Positions 43,926 through 52,580 of a stretch of DNA of 64,000 bases are shown one piece after another (position 1 is the first letter of the stretch; each line of letters begins with the position of its first letter). Source of the DNA: an uncultured Muribaculaceae bacterium (GTDB lineage: Bacteria > Bacteroidota > Bacteroidia > Bacteroidales > Muribaculaceae); assembly GCA_910586995.1 (NCBI GenBank), contig CAJUKZ010000002.1, positions 413,682 through 477,681 of the forward strand, given 5' to 3'. The notes under the pieces are model-generated. The model was given only the letters and a program-made list of their open reading frames with translations, ran no database searches and had not been told where the DNA came from. The translations under genes were made by a program, and so were the position numbers.

Positions 43926-45162
43926 CTTCTTCCCAACGGTACAGACGGTCGGAAGGACGGATCTTGGAGGGTACAGCTATCGAGAAACTGTCGCCCTTGA
44001 CAGCGCGTTTCACACTCTTGAGATCGACACGGATATCATCTACCGTAAGAATCAGTGCACCTGTAGTCGGTCCGGTGATCACAATCTCATCACCGACACA
44101 CAATTCTCCTGATTCCATATAGAATTCCCCTACTCCGATATTAGAGAAGTAACGGACACCCTTGGCCACATAGCGCTTCACTCTCGTGGCAGACGATCCA
44201 TACTTTGCCGACCATTCTCCAACACGCTGACCGAGATAGTATCCGTTCCAGAATCCACGGTTGAAGATCTTGGCAAGACGCTCGTCCCACCGGGCAATGG
44301 CATCCTCATCGCCGTAAGTTCCATCGCACAAGGACGTCAGCGCCTCATTATAACACGACACTGCTGTATGAACATATTCCGGGCCACGCGCGCGTCCCTC
44401 AATCTTGAATACCCTGACACCGGCATCCGCCATTTTGTTCAGGAAATGGATAGTCTTCAGATCTTTGGGCGACATTATATACTTATTCTCAATATCGAGC
44501 TGATCTCCTGTCTCCCGGTCAGTCACCGTATATCCACGCCTGCATATCTGCGTGCAAGCGCCTCTGTTCGCACTTGAATTCATCTCATGCAAGCTAAGAT
44601 AACATTTACCTGACACTGCCATGCACAGCGCACCGTGGCAGAACATCTCGATGCGCACAAGCTCGCCATGAGGGCCGCGTATATCTTCATCCACGATGGC
44701 TTTGTGTATCCGGGCCACCTGATCGAGATTAAGCTCGCGGGCTAGTACCACTACATCGGCAAACTGCGAATAGAACCGCACAGCCTCGATATTGGTAATA
44801 TTGACCTGCGTCGATATGTGCACTTCCACACCTACGCTCCTGGCATACATGATGGCTGCTATATCGCTTGCTATTATTGCAGATATCCCACTCTTGCCCA
44901 CGGCATCGATAATTTCACGGCATTTGACCATATCTTCGTCATAAATAACCGTATTTACGGTAAGATACGACTTTACTCCGGCAGCATCGCAAATGTCAGC
45001 GATGCGGTGCAGGTCGTCGAGCGTAAAGTTGACACTTGAGCGGGAACGCATATTCAGCCCCTCCACTCCGAAATATACGGCATCAGCGCCGGCGTCTATC
45101 GCCGCCGCAAGACTCTCGTAGCTTCCTACGGGAGCCATTATTTCAAATTGATTGCGTTGCAT
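43894..45162 (-). CDS. U32 family peptidase / RNA-modification protein
   Basis: A 422-residue protein. N-terminal FEIMAPVGSYESLAAAIDAGADAVYFG is the family hallmark, and the metal-binding Cys set appears in FCHGALCMAVSGKCYLS and NRGACTQICRRGY. Family members such as TrhP/YegQ and RlhA act in tRNA or rRNA hydroxylation; others are called collagenase-like peptidases. The exact target is not clear. ATG 45162 gives the standard N-terminus. It overlaps the downstream nuclease gene. Confidence 0.9.
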   Translation of the reverse strand: MQRNQFEIMAPVGSYESLAAAIDAGADAVYFGVEGLNMRSRSSVNFTLDDLHRIADICDAAGVKSYLTVNTVIYDEDMVKCREIIDAVGKSGISAIIASDIAAIMYARSVGVEVHISTQVNITNIEAVRFYSQFADVVVLARELNLDQVARIHKAIVDEDIRGPHGELVRIEMFCHGALCMAVSGKCYLSLHEMNSSANRGACTQICRRGYTVTDRETGDQLDIENKYIMSPKDLKTIHFLNKMADAGVRVFKIEGRARGPEYVHTAVSCYNEALTSLCDGTYGDEDAIARWDERLAKIFNRGFWNGYYLGQRVGEWSAKYGSSATRVKRYVAKGVRYFSNIGVGEFYMESGELCVGDEIVITGPTTGALILTVDDIRVDLKSVKRAVKGDSFSIAVPSKIRPSDRLYRWEEVEKKHQSDDC

Positions 45163-45228
45163 GATAATTTTGACGTTCAAGAGGCCGCCGTGTATGACAA
45201 TAGAGCACGACTACCTCTTATATTATTA

Positions 45229-45273
45229 TACACCGAATGCCCTAACGGCTTTCGCGATTAGGGCTTTCGTGTA
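45229..45273 (-). terminator. Terminator after secG
   Basis: TACACCGAATGCCCTAA (45229-45245) and TTAGGGCTTTCGTGTA (45258-45273) form an interrupted stem about 15 bp long. It lies between the end of secG and the U32 gene on the minus strand. Confidence 0.7.
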
Positions 45274-45312
45274 TTATGCGTTTCTGAATAGCTTATCCGG
45301 TGAATCCGGCTC

Positions 45313-45642
45313 TTATTCTGCTGCAGGAGCTTGCTCTACGGGAGTCTGCACGGGTGTGCCGGGAGCAGCGTTGACAGGAGCGGATGCAGGAGCAGATGTA
45401 CGGAGGCTCTGCTGCGAAGCGCCGGGAGTTGTGAATGTCGAGATTATCGACAATATACAGATGATACCTGCCAGAGTCCATGTGAGCTTCTCGATGAAAT
45501 CATTGGTGTGGCGTACGCCGAGCACCTGGTTGCCACCGGCAAATGTAGAGGAAAGACCTCCGCCCTTCGACTTCTGTACGAGGACTACTGCGATAAGAAG
45601 GATTGCGACCAGAACGGTCAGTACAATGATTAAAGTGTGCAT
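45313..45642 (-). CDS. secG: Preprotein translocase subunit SecG
   Basis: A 109-residue inner-membrane protein with two TM helices (about 2-20 and 52-71) joined by the conserved loop KSKGGGLSSTFAGGNQVLG. It assists SecYE in protein export. The tail is Ala/Pro-rich, as in other Bacteroidales. It is the last gene of the topA-to-secG operon, 4 bases after the TPR gene. Confidence 0.93.
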   Translation of the reverse strand: MHTLIIVLTVLVAILLIAVVLVQKSKGGGLSSTFAGGNQVLGVRHTNDFIEKLTWTLAGIICILSIISTFTTPGASQQSLRTSAPASAPVNAAPGTPVQTPVEQAPAAE

Positions 45643-45646
45643 ACTT

Positions 45647-46468
45647 TTATATCTGTTCTTTTTGTGTTTGCTGCTGGTTTATTATCAATTTCCGCAAGAA
45701 GCGCAATTGGTCTGCAAAGTAAATACTTTTTTCGGGATAATTCAAACTTAAATTCAATAATATTTCGTAAGCTTTGTTGTATCGGCGCTGTTTTATGAAA
45801 ATTTTAGCCAAACTCTCGCTCAGAAGTCCCGGAGTGGCACTTACCGGATGTACTTCTCCTGCTGCCTCGGTTCTTGCTTCCTCCACTACGTCCGGTGCGA
45901 CTTCAGCCGTTTCGGATGGTTCATTCGGAAGCACAGCTTCGACCTCCAACATATCTGCCATACCGCTATCGGCGGTTGACTTAGCCAGAAAGGCATCTAT
46001 CATCCTGTCCTGATCGTCGGCAGGGGCAGCCATAGCCTGATCATCGGCCTGAAGCACTCCGGCATATTCCGCAACAGGATTGAATATCAGTTTTTCAAGC
46101 AGAGCATCCTCCTCCGGTGATGATGATCCATATCGCTCGAGGAATGTATCAATCACATTGTCGGTTGTCATCTGCGGCTCCGGACGCACCTCCGGATAGA
46201 AACGGCTCATGGCTGCCTCATCGGCATCTACTGCAGCGAGGAACGATTCTTTGTCCGTTGCCCTCAATGCAAGATTCTCCATCATGATCTCGCGTTCGGA
46301 GACCGGCATGTCAGCTGCACGCTGAAGCGCCAGTACAGCTGGCAATGTGAAACACGGATAGCGCTCCTCCATAGCGTCGACCCATTTACGGTCCACAGAC
46401 GCTATTGGATCGTCTATCAGGCCATACAGCGTGTCAAGCAATTGTCGGTCGGTTGTAGCAGTGTCCAT
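45647..46468 (-). CDS. TPR-like protein of unknown function
   Basis: A 273-residue protein. The N-terminal half is helical (WVDAMEERYPCFTLPAVLALQRA). The middle is acidic and low complexity (about 95-200). The C-terminus has a TPR-like pair (LAKIFIKQRRYNKAYEILLNLSLNYPEKSIYFADQLRFLRKLI). No signal peptide. Orthologues sit between lptE and secG in Bacteroidales, suggesting a role linked to the envelope, but its function is not known. Confidence 0.8.
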   Translation of the reverse strand: MDTATTDRQLLDTLYGLIDDPIASVDRKWVDAMEERYPCFTLPAVLALQRAADMPVSEREIMMENLALRATDKESFLAAVDADEAAMSRFYPEVRPEPQMTTDNVIDTFLERYGSSSPEEDALLEKLIFNPVAEYAGVLQADDQAMAAPADDQDRMIDAFLAKSTADSGMADMLEVEAVLPNEPSETAEVAPDVVEEARTEAAGEVHPVSATPGLLSESLAKIFIKQRRYNKAYEILLNLSLNYPEKSIYFADQLRFLRKLIINQQQTQKEQI

Positions 46469-46487
46469 GATTAAGTTTGTGTAGATA

Positions 46488-47030
46488 TTACCAGTCGCCG
46501 AGAGTAGCGTTGAAAATCAAGTCAACCAGTTCCTTAGAGATCTGTTGGCAGAGTTCGTCCTGAACATCGGTGAGCATCTCTGAGGCATCGAAGTCACGGT
46601 ATGCGCTGAATGTCTGATCCACGTCCTTTCCTTCTTCCCTATTATTTATGTACTTCAGACGCACCGATATGGTCAGTCGTGTTTTGGATGCGTAGGCATC
46701 TTCTGTCACAGCCTGTGGAGAAAGCGAGTAACCCGTTATCTCACCCTCCATCTGAAGGTCAGCATTGCTGCCGCCATCTATTACCCGCAGACGCGTGTTG
46801 CGGGTGATATAGTCAAGCAATTCGTTCTCGAAAGTCTGCTGCAACGGCGGATAGACCAAAGCAGCCCTTATCGGGAAGTTGCTTACAGATATTGTCTTGT
46901 ATATATTATAATCTATCGACGATCCGTTCAGCGTATAGCGTGGAATGCATCCGCCGGCTGGCAGAAGCGCGAAAAGCAATACGAGCCATACGGCACGCAG
47001 ATGACGGGCGGTGATTCTATTCAAGTCCAT
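46488..47030 (-). CDS. lptE: LptE family lipopolysaccharide-assembly lipoprotein
   Basis: A 180-residue lipoprotein. A hydrophobic signal ends at Cys28 (LPAGGC). The mature part fits the LptE fold: NFPIRAALVYPPLQQTFENE, then ADLQMEGEITGYSLSP. With LptD it inserts LPS into the outer membrane. Its start overlaps the end of the sigma54 activator gene by 14 bases. Confidence 0.88.
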   Translation of the reverse strand: MDLNRITARHLRAVWLVLLFALLPAGGCIPRYTLNGSSIDYNIYKTISVSNFPIRAALVYPPLQQTFENELLDYITRNTRLRVIDGGSNADLQMEGEITGYSLSPQAVTEDAYASKTRLTISVRLKYINNREEGKDVDQTFSAYRDFDASEMLTDVQDELCQQISKELVDLIFNATLGDW

Positions 47031-48261
47031 ATTCCTTTATTTTTCGATAAAGCGTACGTTCCGATATGTTAAGTTCCTGAGCAGTGGCTTTCCTGCGGCC
47101 TCCATTGCGGCGCAGAGCCATCCGGATTGTCTCTTTCTCAGTATCCTCAAGTGTGCGCATGTCGTGCGTACTACCAGAAGCCTCTATGATGATATTCGGG
47201 TTCGGTTTGGATATGCGCATCAGAGCACGCGAAATATCGGAGCTTTCTTCCGCCGGTTCGTCCACGATAAACGCATCGTGCTCGCGCACACTTGCAGCGC
47301 CACGGCTCTCATCCACTGCAGCCTTTAGCCTGTCGATCTCCTGCTGCATGCGGAAGATCATATTGAAAAGCATCTCACGCTCGCGGGAATATGCATCGGA
47401 GGCTTCATAGCCCTTGACCGGAGCCAGAGCCGACGACACCTCGGGAAGGTAGGATGCAACTGTATCCCGGTCAACCTCATTCCCAGCTTCAAAGAGCGCG
47501 ATCTGGTCCACCACATTCTTCAGCTGACGCACATTGCCTGGCCACAGGAAATGCTCGAGGGCAAGACGGGCAGTAGCGTCGAATTCGACAACGGGCGTAC
47601 GGTAACGCGACGCGAAATCCGATGCGAACTTACGCGCAAGCAACACAATATCCGAACCTCTGCGACGCAATGGCGGAATCTCGATCTGCACAGTGGACAG
47701 ACGATAGTAGAGATCCTCACGGAAACGCCCGGCTGCGACAGCCTTGGCCATATCTACATTCGTAGCCGCCACTATACGTATGTTGGTGCGATGTACCTCC
47801 GACGAACCTACTCTTATGAATTCCCCGCTTTCCAGCACACGCAATAACCGCGCCTGTGTGGTCAGTGGCAGTTCTGCCACTTCGTCGAGGAACACAGTTC
47901 CTCCATCAGCCTCCTCAAAATATCCTTTTCGCGAGGCTATAGCACCTGTGAACGCGCCTTTCTCATGGCCGAACAGTTCAGAGTCTATAGTTCCTTCAGG
48001 TATGGCCCCACAGTTGACAGCAATAAACTTGCTGTGCTTGCGGGCACTGAACCTATGTATGATCTGCGGAAAAAACTCCTTACCTGTACCGCTTTCTCCT
48101 GTTACAAGCACCGACAGGTCGATCGGGGCAACACGTATGGCCCGGCTGATGGCTTCAATCAACCCGGGAGCATTGCCTATGATGCCAAGACTCTGCTTTG
48201 CCCGCATCACATCAGCGGAAATTCCGGTGGAAGGGATCAGTGCATTTCCTGTCATTTGCAT
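47017..48261 (-). CDS. Sigma54-dependent transcription activator without sensor domain
   Basis: A 414-residue protein. The AAA+ domain starts near residue 27 with GESGTGKE (Walker A) and GHEKGAFTGA, the loop that contacts sigma54; VFLDEVAELP is Walker B. A linker near 270-380 is followed by a Fis-type HTH (RNGGRRKATAQELNISERTLYRKI). No receiver, GAF or PAS domain is present, so its activity may be set by expression or by another protein. It overlaps lptE and the acyltransferase gene. Targets are not known, though the position suggests envelope control. Confidence 0.92.
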   Translation of the reverse strand: MQMTGNALIPSTGISADVMRAKQSLGIIGNAPGLIEAISRAIRVAPIDLSVLVTGESGTGKEFFPQIIHRFSARKHSKFIAVNCGAIPEGTIDSELFGHEKGAFTGAIASRKGYFEEADGGTVFLDEVAELPLTTQARLLRVLESGEFIRVGSSEVHRTNIRIVAATNVDMAKAVAAGRFREDLYYRLSTVQIEIPPLRRRGSDIVLLARKFASDFASRYRTPVVEFDATARLALEHFLWPGNVRQLKNVVDQIALFEAGNEVDRDTVASYLPEVSSALAPVKGYEASDAYSREREMLFNMIFRMQQEIDRLKAAVDESRGAASVREHDAFIVDEPAEESSDISRALMRISKPNPNIIIEASGSTHDMRTLEDTEKETIRMALRRNGGRRKATAQELNISERTLYRKIKEYGLE

Positions 48262-49106
48262 CGTAATGAATAAGTACGCTCGCGCAGGAACCGGCCTAAT
48301 TCTTCAGTAGAGGAGCTATGCTTTTTAAGCACTTCTGAAGATATCGGATTTCCCACGCTCACATGAATTTCCTTGTTCCTCTTGCGGAAAATCTCGGCAG
48401 GCAATCGTAATGTGCGTGCCTGCCAGCAGGCAACGCCGAGGAAGTTGAACCACCAGGAGTTTGTCCCGTTGAAAAATACAGGTATCACAGGGACATCAAG
48501 CTGCATGATCAGGCGTATGATATTTTCCTGCCACGGACGGTCCTGCAGGCGCAGTCTCCAATTCACTTTGCTCATTGCTCCTGCAGGGAAGAATCCTATC
48601 GGATTGCCAGAACGCACCTGCATGATGGCTTCTTTGATGCCTCGCATGCTCACGGCTTTCTTTGCCGGATCGGCACTCGCCATAGGATCTACGGCTATAA
48701 AATTGGGACTCATGGCCCAAAGCCTGTTCAGAACCATGTTCACCATCACCTTATACTCCGGCCTATAGCGCGTGATCAGATAGATAAGCACGATTCCGTC
48801 AAGAGCGCCGAACGGGTGGTTGCTCACTGTGATAAACGGACCTTTGGGCAGATGTTCAAGCACAGTGGCATTATCGACACGCAACTTCAGATTCAGGTCA
48901 TCCTCTACAAGACGGCGTACGAATTCCGTACCGGGTGTGTCGCAGAAACGGCTATGTACATAGTTCACCTCATCGACCTTAAGCATGTGAAGCAAACGCT
49001 CCACGAGCTTACGATGCGACGCGAGAGCCGGCGCCATACCGATTATATCATCGGCACTAAGCACAGGCTTTATTCCTTCGGGTATTTCAAAACGCTTTGA
49101 CGCCAT
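48252..49106 (-). CDS. PlsC-like acyltransferase
   Basis: A 284-residue enzyme of the lysophospholipid/hemolysin-type acyltransferase group. The catalytic motif is SNHPFGALDGI; five residues separate His and Asp, where classical PlsC has four, as in the OlsA/hemolysin branch. GFFPAGAMSK and IPVFFNGTNS are later substrate motifs. It may O-acylate glycine or ornithine lipids (GlsA/OlsA-like) or make phosphatidate. No second aminolipid gene is adjacent, so the substrate is open. It overlaps the sigma54 activator gene by 10 bases. Confidence 0.85.
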   Translation of the reverse strand: MASKRFEIPEGIKPVLSADDIIGMAPALASHRKLVERLLHMLKVDEVNYVHSRFCDTPGTEFVRRLVEDDLNLKLRVDNATVLEHLPKGPFITVSNHPFGALDGIVLIYLITRYRPEYKVMVNMVLNRLWAMSPNFIAVDPMASADPAKKAVSMRGIKEAIMQVRSGNPIGFFPAGAMSKVNWRLRLQDRPWQENIIRLIMQLDVPVIPVFFNGTNSWWFNFLGVACWQARTLRLPAEIFRKRNKEIHVSVGNPISSEVLKKHSSSTEELGRFLRERTYSLRCK

Positions 49107-49116
49107 AATTTTCGGA

Positions 49117-50049
49117 TTACCTTACCATTTTCAAAAAAGCCGCAGGTATAGGTGTGGAAAAATTCATATCGCGACGCGACATAGGATGCACAAACCTCAA
49201 TGTACCTGCATGGAGTGCAAGTCTGTGTATCGGACTTGTATGCGCACCGTAGCGACGGTCGCCTGCTATCGGATGACCGAGGTCCTTCATGTGGACACGT
49301 ATCTGATTCTTTCGTCCAGTATCGAGGTTGACCTGCAGCAATGAGTATCCGTTTCCGCGTCCGATCACTTCGTAGCGCGTGACCGCAAGTTTGCCTTTCT
49401 CCTTATCTTCAGTAGAATACACTTCATGCTCGGAATTTTCTGCCAGATAACTTCTCACAGTGCCTCGGTCGTTCTCGACATTACCTTCCACCACACAATA
49501 ATATGTGCGCGAGATCACCATGTTGTTCCAGTTGTGCTGCATGCGTTCCTTCGCCGTGACCGAACGGGCCATCATCATCAGCCCTGACGTATGTTGGTCG
49601 AGACGATGCACGATGAAGACCTTATTGCGAGGATTCTGCCACTTCACATAGTCTCTGACAATAGAATATGCCGTACCTTCCCGCACACGGTCATTGCCCA
49701 TAGACAACAATCCGTATCCTTTGTTCACGACAAGAATATCATCATCTTCATAGACGAGCTTCAGGCGAGGGTTGCGCAGCGTGCGGAACTCTCTGGTAGT
49801 GTTCACCTGCACGAGATCGCCATCCGACAGACTTGTGTCGAACTGCGATGTAGGCACACCATTGACCGCTATCTGCGAATGCCTGAGATATGACTTCAAG
49901 GTAGTCCGCGAAGTCTGCGGCATGCGCGATGCCACAAATTCAAGAAGTGTGTCACCGGTGGATTCGACCGGAAACGACAATATATTGTCGGGGCGGAATG
50001 TCTTTACACCAGCATTGCCGCTCCCTCTGTTTTTATCTTGTCTTATCAT
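49117..50049 (-). CDS. RluA-family pseudouridine synthase
   Basis: A 310-residue enzyme that converts uridine to pseudouridine in rRNA or tRNA. An N-terminal S4 domain (TLKSYLRHSQIAVNGVPTSQ) is followed by the catalytic domain with HRLDQHTSGLMMMAR (catalytic Asp) and GRKNQIRVHMKDLGHPIAGD. The RluD-like arrangement suggests a 23S rRNA target, but the site cannot be told. It lies 5 bases after topA and 10 before the acyltransferase gene. Confidence 0.93.
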   Translation of the reverse strand: MIRQDKNRGSGNAGVKTFRPDNILSFPVESTGDTLLEFVASRMPQTSRTTLKSYLRHSQIAVNGVPTSQFDTSLSDGDLVQVNTTREFRTLRNPRLKLVYEDDDILVVNKGYGLLSMGNDRVREGTAYSIVRDYVKWQNPRNKVFIVHRLDQHTSGLMMMARSVTAKERMQHNWNNMVISRTYYCVVEGNVENDRGTVRSYLAENSEHEVYSTEDKEKGKLAVTRYEVIGRGNGYSLLQVNLDTGRKNQIRVHMKDLGHPIAGDRRYGAHTSPIHRLALHAGTLRFVHPMSRRDMNFSTPIPAAFLKMVR

Positions 50050-50054
50050 ATATG

Positions 50055-52400
50055 CTATTTTTTGCGTACGGTTCTACGCACTGCTTTCCGAGGCTTGGCA
50101 TCCTGAGTTTCAATTATCTCCTTGCACTGATCGTAGGTTAAGGACGCAGGATCGGATACAGTCTTGGGTATCTTGTAGTTAGTACCCTTTCTGGCGAGGT
50201 ATATTCCGTAGCGCCCGTTGAGCATCTGCAAATCCGGATCTTCTGTGAAAGTCTTCACCAGCTTCTGCTCTTCGGCAGCGCGTTTGGCCATTATCAGTTC
50301 AACAGCCTGCTCCAATGTCACTTCAGCAGGAGCCATATCCTTGGGTATGCTGACAAATTTCCCATCGTGACGCACATAAGGGCCGAAGCGACCGATAGCC
50401 ACCGTCACTTCCTTCTCCTCGAAATCACCGAGATGACGTGGATATTCAAACAATTTAAGCGCCTCCTCGAGTGTGATCGTACTCATCGACTGATTTTTCT
50501 GGAGCGACGCGAACTGAGGCTTATCCTCATCATCGCCAGAACCAATCTGCACAAGTGGTCCGAAACGTCCGATCTTTACAAATACGGGTTTACCGGTACG
50601 CGGATCGACTCCGATCTCACGCTCTCCGGCTTTATGTTCAAGCCTCATGTTGAGAGTCTTGTCGATATCGGGATGGAATCCTTCGTAGAAGTCGCGTATC
50701 TCGTCGTTCCACGCAAGCCGTCCTTCCGCGATCTCATCGAATTTTTCCTCTACCCTTGCCGTGAAGTTATAGTCGAGTATCGACGGGAAATATTCGGTCA
50801 GGAAATCATTGACTACAATACCGGTATCGGTGGGTATGAGCTTGCCTTTCTCCGCACCGAAAGTCTCCTGGCGTGTACCTCGCTTGATCTTCCCTGCGCC
50901 ATCGAGGGTCAGTGTCACAAGCGGGCGCTTCTGACCGGCCTTCTCGCCACGCTCCACATATTCGCGCTGCTGAATGGTGGATATAGTAGGCGCATACGTA
51001 GACGGTCTGCCTATACCGAGTTCCTCCATCTTCTTTACCAAAGATGCTTCAGTATAGCGTGGGGGCTGAAGTGTGTAGCGCTCTGACGCAATAACACTAT
51101 CAGCCGTAAGTGTCTCACCCACGGTTGTCTTAGGCAGCATTCCGGAATCCGCGGCATCGGAACGGTCGTCGTCATTGTCTTCTATGTAAACCTTCAGGAA
51201 GCCTTCTTTCTTTATGACCTCACCACTGGCAATAAAATGCTCCGGACGAGTGGATATGGCTATGTCGGCGGTGGTCTTCTCTATCTCAGCATCAACCATC
51301 TGAGATGCAAGCGTGCGACGCCAGATCAGGGCATATAGTTTACGCTCCTGAGAGTCACCGTCAATGTCGTGCTTGTCTATGTATGTCGGTCGTATAGCCT
51401 CGTGCGCTTCCTGTGCACCCTTTGAGGTGGTATGATATTTACGGATCTTCAGATATTGCTCACCCATCGTGGACTTTATCTCATTGGCAATTGTCGACAA
51501 GGCGAGTTGCGACAGATTGAGCGAGTCGGTACGCATATATGTGATATGTCCGGCCTCATAAAGTTTCTGAGCCACCATCATGGTGCGCGACACTGAGAAT
51601 CCAAGCTTGCGGGCAGCTTCCTGCTGCAAGGTAGACGTTGTGAACGGTGGAGCCGGCGACTTCCTCAGGGGCTTCACCACGATGTCGCTTACTTTATACG
51701 AAGCGCCTTTGCATGCGTCAAGGAATTCTCTTGCCTGCTCCTCGTCTGCGAGCCTGCGCGAGAGTTCAGCACGCAACTGCGATCCGCCTTGTGTATTGAA
51801 CAGTCCGGACACCCGGAAATATTGTTCGGGTTGAAAGGCGCGTATCTCATTTTCCCGTTCAACTATGAGCCTTACGGCAACAGACTGCACACGCCCTGCC
51901 GACAATGCCGGCTTTATTTTCTTCCACAGCACCGGCGAAAGCTCAAAGCCGACTATTCGGTCGAGTACACGGCGTGCCTGCTGGGCATCGACACGGTTGA
52001 GGTCAATTTCCCTTGGATTCTCTATTGCATTCAGGATCGCCGATTTGGTGATCTCATGGAAAACTATACGGCGCGTACGTGCAGGATCAAGTTTCAGAAC
52101 CTCGGCCAGATGCCAGGCTATAGCTTCTCCCTCGCGGTCCTCATCGGATGCGAGCCATACCATATCGGCACGGGAAGCAGCATCTCCAAGTTCTTTCACC
52201 AAGGCTCGTTTGTCTTCCGGTATTTCATATACAGGAGCGAAGTCATTATCGACATCAATCGAAAAATTCTTCTTGCGCAGGTCTCTTATGTGTCCATAGC
52301 TCGACATCACTTTGAAATCCTTGCCCAGAAACTTTTCGATCGTCTTTGCCTTGGCCGGTGATTCGACAATCACCAGATTCTTTATTTCGTTTTTCGCCAT
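50055..52400 (-). CDS. topA: DNA topoisomerase I
   Basis: A 781-residue type IA topoisomerase. The N-terminal TOPRIM domain has LVIVESPAKAKTIEKFLG and ASDEDREGEAIAW. The active-site Tyr lies in ITYMRTDS. After the core, the C-terminal part has Topo_C repeats (GRFGPLVQIG, GRFGPYVRH, GRYGIYLARKG) in place of Cys4 zinc fingers, common in Bacteroidetes. ATG 52400 is used, preceded by AGGAAAA; a longer start at 52454 lies upstream of the -7 box. It heads the operon running to secG. Confidence 0.97.
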   Translation of the reverse strand: MAKNEIKNLVIVESPAKAKTIEKFLGKDFKVMSSYGHIRDLRKKNFSIDVDNDFAPVYEIPEDKRALVKELGDAASRADMVWLASDEDREGEAIAWHLAEVLKLDPARTRRIVFHEITKSAILNAIENPREIDLNRVDAQQARRVLDRIVGFELSPVLWKKIKPALSAGRVQSVAVRLIVERENEIRAFQPEQYFRVSGLFNTQGGSQLRAELSRRLADEEQAREFLDACKGASYKVSDIVVKPLRKSPAPPFTTSTLQQEAARKLGFSVSRTMMVAQKLYEAGHITYMRTDSLNLSQLALSTIANEIKSTMGEQYLKIRKYHTTSKGAQEAHEAIRPTYIDKHDIDGDSQERKLYALIWRRTLASQMVDAEIEKTTADIAISTRPEHFIASGEVIKKEGFLKVYIEDNDDDRSDAADSGMLPKTTVGETLTADSVIASERYTLQPPRYTEASLVKKMEELGIGRPSTYAPTISTIQQREYVERGEKAGQKRPLVTLTLDGAGKIKRGTRQETFGAEKGKLIPTDTGIVVNDFLTEYFPSILDYNFTARVEEKFDEIAEGRLAWNDEIRDFYEGFHPDIDKTLNMRLEHKAGEREIGVDPRTGKPVFVKIGRFGPLVQIGSGDDEDKPQFASLQKNQSMSTITLEEALKLFEYPRHLGDFEEKEVTVAIGRFGPYVRHDGKFVSIPKDMAPAEVTLEQAVELIMAKRAAEEQKLVKTFTEDPDLQMLNGRYGIYLARKGTNYKIPKTVSDPASLTYDQCKEIIETQDAKPRKAVRRTVRKK

Positions 52401-52427
52401 TTTTCCTAAATAATCAATTTCAACCGA

Positions 52428-52435
52428 CAAAATTA
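52428..52435 (-). promoter_or_regulatory. Promoter -7 box of the topA operon
   Basis: Minus-strand TAATTTTG matches TAnnTTTG, 27 bases before the topA ATG. No -33 box at standard spacing is evident. Confidence 0.55.
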
Positions 52436-52551
52436 CATAAAATGTATCAAACACGCATGGTTTTTCACGCCTTTACACCTTTTTTATATAGCGATTCATG
52501 TGCCGCGATCCACACTCCTTTAATTTTTAACCGCCATATCTAAGAAGAAAC

Positions 52552-52574
52552 GGGAGCGGCCGAAGGCTGCCCCC
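52552..52574 (-). terminator. Probable terminator of the GH5 gene
   Basis: GGGAGCGGCC (52552-52561) pairs with GGCTGCCCCC (52565-52574) with one mismatch and one GU pair around a GAA loop. On the minus strand it is followed by a T-rich stretch. Confidence 0.65.
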
Positions 52575-52580
52575 TGTTCT

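Noticed and set aside
50367..51086. A 239-codon open frame on the plus strand inside topA
   Set aside because: Antisense to well-conserved topoisomerase motifs, with no promoter or recognisable domain.
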